This document shows, in pieces, positions 29,988 to 36,717 of a DNA stretch of 64,000 bases (positions are counted from its first letter, which is position 1; each line of letters begins with the position of its first letter). The position numbers and the translations under genes were made by a program. The notes beneath the pieces are model-generated. The model ran no database searches, was not told where the DNA came from, and worked only from the letters and a program-made list of their open reading frames with translations. The DNA lies in the NCBI GenBank assembly GCA_022842165.1, contig JALHQC010000003.1, positions 1 to 64,000 of the forward strand. Reading direction: 5' to 3'. The DNA is from a bacterium. Lineage in GTDB: Bacteria > Pseudomonadota > Alphaproteobacteria > Rhizobiales > Aestuariivirgaceae.

Positions 29988-30770
29988 TCAGAGCAGCGGG
30001 CTCACGCCCTTCCACGTCACATAGGCGCCGATCAGGATGACGAAGACCGCGAAGGCCATGGTGAGGCTTCCCTTGCGCTTGGCGAGCTTCTGCCCGGCCA
30101 GGGTGCCGATCACGCCGCCCGCCACGCCGCCAGCGATGAAGAAGCCGGCGATCCGCCAGTCGACGAGGCCTGCCATTGCATAATTCGATGCCGTCGTCGC
30201 CCCGAAGACCGTGACGGCCACCAGCGAGGTGCCGATGGCGATGCCGATCGGCATGCCAGTCGCCAGCATCAGGCCCGGCACGATCAGGAAGCCGCCGCCG
30301 ATGCCGAAGAAGCCCGACAGCGCGCCGACGCCAAAGCCGATCGCCAGCAGCAGCGGCAGCAGCTGCCGCGCGGTGGAAAAGCTGAGGCGGATATCAGGGT
30401 TGCCCTCGGCATCCTTCTTCAGCAGCATCACGGTGCCGACGATGATCATGAGCAGGCCGAAGAGCGCCAGCAGCTGGTCTCCCGGCACTCTCATGGCGAG
30501 GCTCGACCCCGCCCAGGCCCCGGCGATGCCCGCTGCGGAAAAACTGACGGCGCACGGCCATTTCACGTTGCCGCGCCGGGCATGGTTCACGAGATTGGAA
30601 AGCGCGCTGAGGGAAACCGCGATGGCGCTGGTGCCGATCGCCAGATGCGGCGAGGCAACGCCCACCACATAGAGGAGCAGGGGCACGGCGATGATCGATC
30701 CGCCGCCGCCCACCAGGCCCAGCACGAAGCCCACCAGCGAGCCCGAAAGGATGGAGAGAATGTCCTGCAC
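29988..30770 (-). CDS. TauE/SafE family sulfite/sulfonate exporter-like permease
   Basis: 260 residues with about eight hydrophobic helices and two related halves, each with a Gly-rich motif (VLGLVGGGGSIIAVPLLLY near the start; GFFGIGGGFLIVPGLML near residue 155), as in TauE/SafE proteins. These move sulfite, sulfoacetate or related anions across the inner membrane. It lies 13 bases downstream of the rhodanese gene on the same strand, opposite a persulfide-type hydrolase, so export of sulfite or thiosulfate from sulfide oxidation is the likely role. Confidence 0.88.
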   Translation of the reverse strand: MQDILSILSGSLVGFVLGLVGGGGSIIAVPLLLYVVGVASPHLAIGTSAIAVSLSALSNLVNHARRGNVKWPCAVSFSAAGIAGAWAGSSLAMRVPGDQLLALFGLLMIIVGTVMLLKKDAEGNPDIRLSFSTARQLLPLLLAIGFGVGALSGFFGIGGGFLIVPGLMLATGMPIGIAIGTSLVAVTVFGATTASNYAMAGLVDWRIAGFFIAGGVAGGVIGTLAGQKLAKRKGSLTMAFAVFVILIGAYVTWKGVSPLL

Positions 30771-30783
30771 CGGGCTTGGCGTC

Positions 30784-31092
30784 TCAGCCGCGCTTCACTG
30801 GAAGGCCCGCGGCCTTCCACGCCTCGATGCCGCCATCGAGGATATAGGCCTCGGCATTGGTGCAATTGGCCAGCGTCGAGGCGTTCATCCGGGTGCGGGC
30901 GCCCGACTTGCAATGGAACACGATGACGGCTGCCTCGTTTTCAATTGGCCCTCCGATGCGCGACAGGGGCTGGTTCCTTGCGCCGGGTATGTTCTCGGCT
31001 GCATATTCGCCGTGTTCGCGGACATCGACGAGAACCGCGCCGCCGTCGACGAGGCGCTTTGCTTCCCTGGCGTTGATGTGTTTGAGCGGCAT
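30784..31092 (-). CDS. Rhodanese-like sulfurtransferase
   Basis: 102 residues from ATG 31092; the open frame runs 14 codons further upstream. It is a single rhodanese domain with the active-site loop HCKSGART carrying the catalytic Cys and the DVREHGEY motif of the family. It moves sulfane sulfur between thiosulfate or glutathione persulfide and an acceptor. It forms a two-gene operon with the TauE/SafE permease and shares its control region with the divergent hydrolase gene. Confidence 0.9.
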   Translation of the reverse strand: MPLKHINAREAKRLVDGGAVLVDVREHGEYAAENIPGARNQPLSRIGGPIENEAAVIVFHCKSGARTRMNASTLANCTNAEAYILDGGIEAWKAAGLPVKRG

Positions 31093-31190
31093 AGGGTTTC
31101 TCCGTTCAGGAATGGATGGTTTCAAGATGGGCAAGATCGAGCGAAATAGAAAGGCCAGCCTCGTGGCAGAAAACCGGGAGCGCCTCGTTA

Positions 31191-31221
31191 ATTAGAAATT
31201 GCTAATTTAGAATTCTCTAAT
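31191..31221. promoter_or_regulatory. Tandem ATTAG-N6-CTAAT operators for the sulfide-detox genes
   Basis: Two inverted repeats stand side by side in the divergent gap: ATTAG-N6-CTAAT (31191-31206) and TTTAG-N6-CTAAT (31206-31221), centres 15 bases apart. AT-rich palindromes of this sort are bound by ArsR-family persulfide sensors such as BigR and SqrR, which control rhodanese/Blh/TauE operons. No such regulator gene lies nearby. The site would control both directions. Confidence 0.6.
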
Positions 31222-31257
31222 ATATAGTCAAGCGAAATCGGTAACGGGAGACAGATC

Positions 31258-32127
31258 ATGACCAGTCCCATCATTCACGCCTTCTTCGACGAGCCGACCA
31301 ATACGGTCAGCTACCTGGTGGCCGATCCCGCGACGAAACAGGCCGCGGTGGTCGATCCGGTGCTGGATTACGATCACAAGTCGGGCAAGGCCTCGTCCAA
31401 GTCGGTGGATCTGATCCTCGCCAAGGCCAGCGAGGAGGGGTTCACCATCAGCCTGGTGCTCGAAACCCATGTCCATGCCGATCACCTGTCGGGTGCGCCC
31501 TACATCAAGCTGAAAACCGGCGCGCCCGTAGCAATCGGCGAGCGCATCCGCGAGGTGCAGAAAATCTTTCGCCCGGTGTTCAACGCCACCGATGTCTCGG
31601 GCGACGGTTCGGAATTCGACATGCTGTTCAAGGATGGCGATACGTTCCAGATCGGCAGTCTGAAGGGCGAGGTCATCGCCACGCCCGGCCACACGCCGGC
31701 TTGCGTGTCCTACAGGATCGAGGACGCGGTCTTCGTGGGCGACACGCTGTTCATGCCGGACTACGGCACGGCGCGCGCCGATTTTCCGGGCGGCGATGCC
31801 CGCACGCTCTACCGCTCCATCCGGCGGCTGATGGCGCTTCCCCCGCAAACGCGGCTGTTCATGTGCCACGACTATCTGCCGAAGGACGGGCGCAAGAACT
31901 ATGCCTGGGAGACGACGGTCGCCGAGGAACGCGCCCGCAACGTCCATGTCAATGAAGGCGTCAGCGAGGATGACTTCGTCGAGATGCGGACGGCGCGCGA
32001 TGCGACGCTATCAGCGCCCACGCTGCTGATGCCGTCGATCCAGGTCAACATGCGGGCCGGCAAGCTGCCACCCGCGGATGTCAATGGCATCCATTATCTG
32101 AGAGTGCCTGTCACCCTTGCGCCATAA
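31258..32127 (+). CDS. MBL-fold persulfide dioxygenase-like protein (Blh/ETHE1-related)
   Basis: 289 residues, metallo-beta-lactamase fold. THVHADHLSG (about residues 70-79) carries the HxHxDH metal motif; TPGHTPACVSY, GDTLFMPDYGTARADFPGG and MCHDYLP supply later ligands and match the Blh/ETHE1 branch. These enzymes oxidise glutathione persulfide to sulfite in the cytoplasm. Divergence from the rhodanese and TauE/SafE genes across a tandem operator gives the full logic: persulfide to sulfite, then transfer or export. Strict PDO activity versus a related hydrolase cannot be settled here. Confidence 0.88.
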   Translation: MTSPIIHAFFDEPTNTVSYLVADPATKQAAVVDPVLDYDHKSGKASSKSVDLILAKASEEGFTISLVLETHVHADHLSGAPYIKLKTGAPVAIGERIREVQKIFRPVFNATDVSGDGSEFDMLFKDGDTFQIGSLKGEVIATPGHTPACVSYRIEDAVFVGDTLFMPDYGTARADFPGGDARTLYRSIRRLMALPPQTRLFMCHDYLPKDGRKNYAWETTVAEERARNVHVNEGVSEDDFVEMRTARDATLSAPTLLMPSIQVNMRAGKLPPADVNGIHYLRVPVTLAP

Positions 32128-32198
32128 GCAGGGCTCGTTTGCCAAGGCGGCGCCGAAGGGTCTAGGGGTGTGGCCCCCAGGCCAAGACACGGGAATCA

Positions 32199-33092
32199 AT
32201 GGCACCTCCTTCAAACCTGCGCGGCATCGCCGCCGTCCTGCTGGCGACCGGCGCCTTCGTCGCCAATGACAGCTGCATGAAACTCGCCTTGGCCGATGCG
32301 CCGCCGTTCCAGGTGCTCGTCATGCGGGGCGTTTCGGCCTGCCTGTGGTGCCTTCCCATTCTCGTCGTCCTCGGCCATGGCCGGTCCTTGCCGCTGGCGT
32401 TCCACCCATGGGTGGCGCTCCGCTCGCTGAGCGAGACAACGGCAATCTTCTGTTTCATCCTCGCGCTCAGCGCCATGCCGATTGCCGATGTCACCGCCAT
32501 GGTGCAGATCACGCCGCTTCTCGTGCTGGTCGGCATCTGGCTGTTCTGGGGCGAGAGGATCGGCCTTCTCAGGCTCGCCCTCATCGGGCTCGGCATCAGC
32601 GGCGCGCTGCTTGTCGCCCAACCGGGAGGAGACGCCGCCTCGCCCTTCGCGATCTTCGCCTTCCTGACCGCGGTCGGTGCTGCGGGCCGCGACATCATCA
32701 CCCGCAAGGTGCCGCCGCAGATCCCGGCCTTGATCGTCACATTTTCCACACTGCTCATCGTGCTGATATCCGCTGCCGCCGCATCCTTCCTGTTCGAGGA
32801 TCAGGTCAGCGTCACCTTCCGCCATGTCTGGCTGATGGCGATTGCCGGCATCTTCCTCATGTGCGGCCATCTCTCCATTTTTCTCGCCTTCCGCATCGCG
32901 CCCGCCCGCGTGGTGGCGCCCTTCACCTATTCCTTCATGCTGTGGGCCGGAATCTCCGGCTATTTCCTCTTCGGGCAGTTGCCGAACGCGCTGGCGATCG
33001 GCGGCATGGTGCTGATCCTCTTGGCGGGGCTTGCGGTCGTGCTTCTGGAGGGACGCACACGGCAGGGTGATCCGGCCGTGAACAAAATCTGA
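32199..33092 (+). CDS. EamA/DMT-family transporter
   Basis: 297 residues with ten predicted helices in two EamA repeats (about residues 5-140 and 150-285). The class exports or exchanges small metabolites across the inner membrane; the substrate is not predictable. It lies between the sulfide module and the bufferin genes. The 69-base gap to bufA1 makes read-through possible, but nothing shows functional linkage. Confidence 0.88.
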   Translation: MAPPSNLRGIAAVLLATGAFVANDSCMKLALADAPPFQVLVMRGVSACLWCLPILVVLGHGRSLPLAFHPWVALRSLSETTAIFCFILALSAMPIADVTAMVQITPLLVLVGIWLFWGERIGLLRLALIGLGISGALLVAQPGGDAASPFAIFAFLTAVGAAGRDIITRKVPPQIPALIVTFSTLLIVLISAAAASFLFEDQVSVTFRHVWLMAIAGIFLMCGHLSIFLAFRIAPARVVAPFTYSFMLWAGISGYFLFGQLPNALAIGGMVLILLAGLAVVLLEGRTRQGDPAVNKI

Positions 33093-33161
33093 CGCGAGAG
33101 TGATTTCCAGTTGAGCGGAAAATCTGGAATTGTCGGCGTACTGGAAACAACGGAGACATCC

Positions 33162-33452
33162 ATGGACACGACACGCCGCAACACCCTTCTCGCCATCGCC
33201 GGAGCAATGACCGCGGCAATCGCCGGCACCGCCGTCTCGACTGCCGTTCAGGCAGCGGACATGGAAAAATGCTACGGCGTTTCGCTGAAGGGCCAGAACG
33301 ATTGCGCCGCCGGCGAAGGCACCACCTGTGCCGGGACCTCGACCATCGATTACCAGGGCAATGCCTGGAAGCTGGTTCCGAAGGGCACCTGCGCCACCAC
33401 CGAAACCCCGCTTGGCCCCGGCTCGCTCGATCCCATCCAGCGTCCGGCTTGA
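33162..33452 (+). CDS. bufA1: Bufferin precursor (DUF2282 family)
   Basis: 96 residues from ATG 33162 with a GGAG site upstream. A Sec signal peptide covers about residues 1-32 (cut near VQAAD). The mature part carries the DUF2282 pattern with four cysteines, Cys37, Cys48, Cys56 and Cys77 (EKCYG, NDCAAG, TCAG, PKGTC). In bufferins, a DUF692 MNIO enzyme converts core cysteines to thiooxazole groups, producing a secreted copper-buffering peptide. The next genes encode exactly this enzyme, its partner and a DoxX protein. Role and modification are inferred from the described family. Confidence 0.88.
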   Translation: MDTTRRNTLLAIAGAMTAAIAGTAVSTAVQAADMEKCYGVSLKGQNDCAAGEGTTCAGTSTIDYQGNAWKLVPKGTCATTETPLGPGSLDPIQRPA

Positions 33453-33459
33453 GCCTTCG

Positions 33460-33483
33460 GGGGCGCGGGGAAACCCGCGCCCC
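33460..33483 (+). promoter_or_regulatory. GAAA-capped hairpin between bufA1 and bufB
   Basis: GGGGCGCGGG (33460-33469) pairs perfectly with CCCGCGCCCC (33474-33483) around a GAAA tetraloop. It begins 7 bases after the bufA1 stop and ends 9 bases before the bufB ATG, leaving no separate Shine-Dalgarno site. It probably stabilises or partly ends the precursor message and lowers translation of the enzyme. Confidence 0.65.
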
Positions 33484-33492
33484 ACATCCATC

Positions 33493-34347
33493 ATGGCGGC
33501 AGCATCCTCCAACATTCAACCCAGCGCTGGCATCGGCCTCAAGGCCGAACATTACCGCAGCATTCTGGAGCAGAAGCCGGCACTCGGCTTCTTCGAAATC
33601 CATGCCGAGAACTACATGGGCGCCGGCGGCCCGCCGCACCGCTACCTCTCGGCAATCCGCGAGTCCTATCCGATCTCGCTGCATGGCGTCGGCCTGTCGA
33701 TCGGCGGCCCGGGCCCGCTCGACCGTGGCCATCTCGCGCGGCTGAAAAGCCTTGTCACGCGCTATGAGCCCGACCTGTTCTCCGAGCATCTCGCCTGGTC
33801 GACGCATGAGACCGGCTATTTGAGCGACCTGTTGCCGCTTCCCTACACCGGCGCCACACTCGAGCGCGTCTGTTCCCATATTGCCGAGACGCAGGATTTT
33901 CTGGGAACGCAATTGCTGCTGGAAAACCCGTCGAGCTATCTCAGCTTCGAAGAGAGCAGCTATGCGGAAGCCGATTTCATCGCCGAGATCGTCCGCCGCA
34001 CCGGCTGCGGACTGCTGCTCGACGTCAACAACATTTTCGTCTCGGCGCAGAACCTCGGCACGAGCCCCATGGCCTACATCGATGCCTACCCGCTTTCCCA
34101 CGTTCGGGAAATCCATCTCGCCGGGCAGGATGTGATTACCGAGGAAACAGGCCAGGCGGTCCTGATCGACGCGCATGGCACGGAGGTGGCGGACGCGGTC
34201 TGGGATCTCTACGCCGCCGTCATCGCCCGCACCGGTCCGCTGCCGACGCTGATCGAGCGCGACAACAACGTGCCGCCGCTCGAAGACCTTTTGGCCGAGG
34301 CGCGGCGGGCTGACAGGGTGCTGAATCGCATGCGGCAGGCCGCGTGA
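33493..34347 (+). CDS. bufB: DUF692 multinuclear non-haem iron oxidase (MNIO) for bufferin maturation
   Basis: 284 residues from ATG 33493. A TIM-barrel DUF692 protein with the expected metal-ligand blocks: EIHAENYM near residue 37, SLHGVGLSIGG near 60, SEHLAW near 98, LLENPSSY near 140, LDVNNIF near 173, REIHLAGQ near 202 and ERDNNVPPL near 255. MNIO enzymes use two or three irons to rearrange peptide cysteines, typically together with a partner protein that binds the precursor. Its only neighbour of substrate type is bufA1. Translation start is close behind a strong hairpin. Confidence 0.92.
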   Translation: MAAASSNIQPSAGIGLKAEHYRSILEQKPALGFFEIHAENYMGAGGPPHRYLSAIRESYPISLHGVGLSIGGPGPLDRGHLARLKSLVTRYEPDLFSEHLAWSTHETGYLSDLLPLPYTGATLERVCSHIAETQDFLGTQLLLENPSSYLSFEESSYAEADFIAEIVRRTGCGLLLDVNNIFVSAQNLGTSPMAYIDAYPLSHVREIHLAGQDVITEETGQAVLIDAHGTEVADAVWDLYAAVIARTGPLPTLIERDNNVPPLEDLLAEARRADRVLNRMRQAA

Positions 34348-35063
34348 TGCAGGAGGTAGAGTTTCATCGCGCGGTTGCGGATTGGTCGGCGCACCTGCCG
34401 CACCCTCGCATGCGCATTTACCGCAACAACGTCTCGGCGGCGCTCGTCAACGCGCTGAAGGTGCGTTTTCCGGTTACCGAACAGCTTGTCGGCCGCGAGT
34501 TCTTTTTTGCCATGGCGCGCGAATATGCCAGCGCCAACAAGCCGAAATCGGCGGTGCTGATCGAGTATGGCGCGGGATTTCCGGATTTTATCCGGGCTTT
34601 TGCTCCCGCCGCCGCAGTTCCCTATCTCGCCGATGTCGCCGCACTCGAAAACCTCTGGTGGCGGGCCTATCACGCCGAGGACGTGCCTTGCCTCGCAGCA
34701 GACGCGCTTTCAAGCGTGGCGCCCGAACAGTGGGGCAGCCTGCGTTTCGTCTTTCACCCTTCCGCCGCCGTGATGCAGTCCGCCCACGCGGTGGGCTCGA
34801 TCTGGCTGGCCCATCATGGCGGGCCGCCGATGAACGCCATCCGCACCGGACTGCCTGAATTCATTGTTGTGGCGCGCCCCAGGGACGAAGTCATCCTGCG
34901 CGTCATATCGCCTGCAAGCTTCGTGTTTCTCGACGCGCTGGCAAGGGGCAACAGCCTGGCGGACGCTATTGAACTCGCTCAGCTTCACTATCCCGACTTC
35001 GATATCGGTACCCAGATCACCGGGCTGCTGTCTCTTCACCTTCTGCAAGGATACACATCATGA
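34347..35063 (+). CDS. bufC: DUF2063 partner protein of the MNIO
   Basis: 238 residues from ATG 34347, which overlaps the bufB stop by one base (TGATG). The N-terminal part (about residues 5-90) matches the DUF2063 putative DNA-binding-like domain (HPRMRIYRNNVSAALVNALKVRFPVTEQLVG), which in MNIO systems works as a precursor-binding partner rather than on DNA. The C-terminal part is less conserved. Tight coupling with bufB fits a stable enzyme-partner complex. Confidence 0.88.
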   Translation: MQEVEFHRAVADWSAHLPHPRMRIYRNNVSAALVNALKVRFPVTEQLVGREFFFAMAREYASANKPKSAVLIEYGAGFPDFIRAFAPAAAVPYLADVAALENLWWRAYHAEDVPCLAADALSSVAPEQWGSLRFVFHPSAAVMQSAHAVGSIWLAHHGGPPMNAIRTGLPEFIVVARPRDEVILRVISPASFVFLDALARGNSLADAIELAQLHYPDFDIGTQITGLLSLHLLQGYTS

Positions 35064-35494
35064 CACGGCTCATCGAAACCCTCATCCGCCTTCTGGCCCG
35101 CATTCCGCATTCGCTGATCGGGCTTGTCGGACGGCTGGCCATCGGGCTGGTGTTCTGGAACTCCGGCCGGACCAAGGTCAAGGGGTGGAATATCTTCGAG
35201 GTCAATGACTCCACGCTTTTCCTGTTCAGGGAAGAATACAAGCTGCCCATCGTGCCGCCCGAAATCGCCGCACTTGGCGCGCAGGTGGCCGAGCATGTGC
35301 TTCCCGTTCTGCTGATCGTAGGCCTCGCCACGCGCTTCTCGGCGCTGGGCCTTCTCATCATGACACTGGTGATCCAGATTTTCGTCTATCCCAATGCCTA
35401 TGTGGTGCATGGAACATGGGCGGCGATCCTCCTGATGCTGATGAAATACGGGCCCGGAAAACTGTCGATCGACTACCTGATTTACCGGCGCTGA
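35060..35494 (+). CDS. DoxX-family membrane protein of the bufferin operon
   Basis: 144 residues with four predicted helices and the DoxX pattern (LAIGLVFWNSGRTKVKGW; LPVLLIVGLATRFSALGLLIMT). DoxX proteins are frequent last genes of bufferin-type operons. Their exact job is unclear, with redox or copper-linked membrane roles proposed. The ATG overlaps the bufC stop by four bases, so it belongs to the same transcript. Confidence 0.88.
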   Translation: MTRLIETLIRLLARIPHSLIGLVGRLAIGLVFWNSGRTKVKGWNIFEVNDSTLFLFREEYKLPIVPPEIAALGAQVAEHVLPVLLIVGLATRFSALGLLIMTLVIQIFVYPNAYVVHGTWAAILLMLMKYGPGKLSIDYLIYRR

Positions 35495-35555
35495 CAGCCT
35501 ATCGACGGCAACGTGCAAATCATGGCAGAAGGGCTTGTCTTCAGCTCTTCCCGCC

Positions 35556-36242
35556 ATGAACCAGAACATCCTCATCATCCTGCATTCCGAAACCTCGACC
35601 GCGGGCCGCATCGGACAGATGCTTGCAGCGCGGGGCTTCAGGCTCGACATCCGAAGGCCCTGCCTTGGCGACGATCTGCCCCAGGACATGGCAAATCACG
35701 CGGCAGCGGTGATTTTCGGCGGGCCGATGAGCGCCAATGACAGCGATGACTGGATTGCCCGCGAAATCGACTGGATCGGTGTGCCGCTGAATGAACAGAA
35801 ACCGTTTCTCGGCGTCTGCCTTGGCGCCCAGATGCTCTCAAAACACCTGGGCGGGACGGTCGGCCCCCATACCGATGGAAAAGTGGAGATCGGTTATTAT
35901 CCGATCATGCCGACTGAGGCGGGGCAGCCGCTGGGACCATGGCCGGAACACGTCTATCACTGGCACCGCGAGGGGCTGTCGCTGCCTTCAGGTGCAACAC
36001 GGCTTGCCACCGGCAGCACATTCGAGAACCAGGCGTTCCGCTATAACAAGCGGGCCTTCGGCATCCAGTTCCATCCGGAGGTGACGCGGCTCACCATGCA
36101 CCGCTGGGCCGTGCTGGGGGCGCACCGCTTCGAGATGCCGGGCGCGCAAAACGGAAAGGCCCATCTGGACGGAAATCTCGTCCATGACGGGCCTGTCAGA
36201 AACTGGCTGTCGTGTTTCCTCGATGTCTGGCTGAGCGCGTGA
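35556..36242 (+). CDS. Class I glutamine amidotransferase-like protein
   Basis: 228 residues from ATG 35556. A stand-alone class I amidotransferase fold: nucleophile Cys88 in GVCLGAQ, IFGGPMSAND loop near residue 53, and the His-Glu pair in FHPEV near residue 174. Such GMP-synthase-like domains act on glutamine or on gamma-glutamyl compounds. It sits 61 bases after the DoxX gene, perhaps by chance. It converges on the response-regulator gene with seven bases between the stops. Substrate unknown. Confidence 0.85.
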   Translation: MNQNILIILHSETSTAGRIGQMLAARGFRLDIRRPCLGDDLPQDMANHAAAVIFGGPMSANDSDDWIAREIDWIGVPLNEQKPFLGVCLGAQMLSKHLGGTVGPHTDGKVEIGYYPIMPTEAGQPLGPWPEHVYHWHREGLSLPSGATRLATGSTFENQAFRYNKRAFGIQFHPEVTRLTMHRWAVLGAHRFEMPGAQNGKAHLDGNLVHDGPVRNWLSCFLDVWLSA

Positions 36243-36249
36243 AGCGCTC

Positions 36250-36717
36250 TCAGGCCATGGCGCGCTGGCATTCCGGCGGCAGCGCCACGATCTCGATCCA
36301 GTAACGGCCGACCGTTTTCACGATCTCGACGAGACTGTCGAAGGTCACCGGCTTGCAGATGAAGGAATTGACGCCGAGATTATAGGTGCGGACGATGTCT
36401 TCTTCCGCCTTCGATGTCGTCAGTATAACGATCGGAATCCTCTGCAGGATGGGCGAAGCCTTGATCTCGCGCAGGGCGGTGCGGCCATCCTTCCGCGGCA
36501 TGTTGAGATCGAGCAGGATGAAGCCGGGGTAGGGATGGTCCGACAGGTTGGCGTACTCGCCTTCGCGCTGCAGGTAATTCATCAGCTGAACGCCATCCTC
36601 GACGAAGTCGACGGGATTTCCCAGCCGCGATTCCTCGAATGCATCCTTGATCATCATGCGGTCGTCTGCATCGTCCTCGGCGACGAGGATCCGGATCGGG
36701 AGCGTGCTGCGCATCAT
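36250..36717 (-). CDS. Single-domain response regulator (Rcp1-like)
   Basis: 155 residues, a receiver domain only. The acidic pocket (VAEDDADD), phospho-Asp in LLDLNMPRKDG, the TTS switch residues and the conserved Lys in CKPV are all present. The length and DDxxD-type pocket resemble Rcp1 proteins paired with phytochrome-like kinases. Its start overlaps the kinase stop (ATGA), so it is the cognate partner. With no output domain it probably works by protein contact or phosphorelay. Confidence 0.92.
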   Translation of the reverse strand: MMRSTLPIRILVAEDDADDRMMIKDAFEESRLGNPVDFVEDGVQLMNYLQREGEYANLSDHPYPGFILLDLNMPRKDGRTALREIKASPILQRIPIVILTTSKAEEDIVRTYNLGVNSFICKPVTFDSLVEIVKTVGRYWIEIVALPPECQRAMA

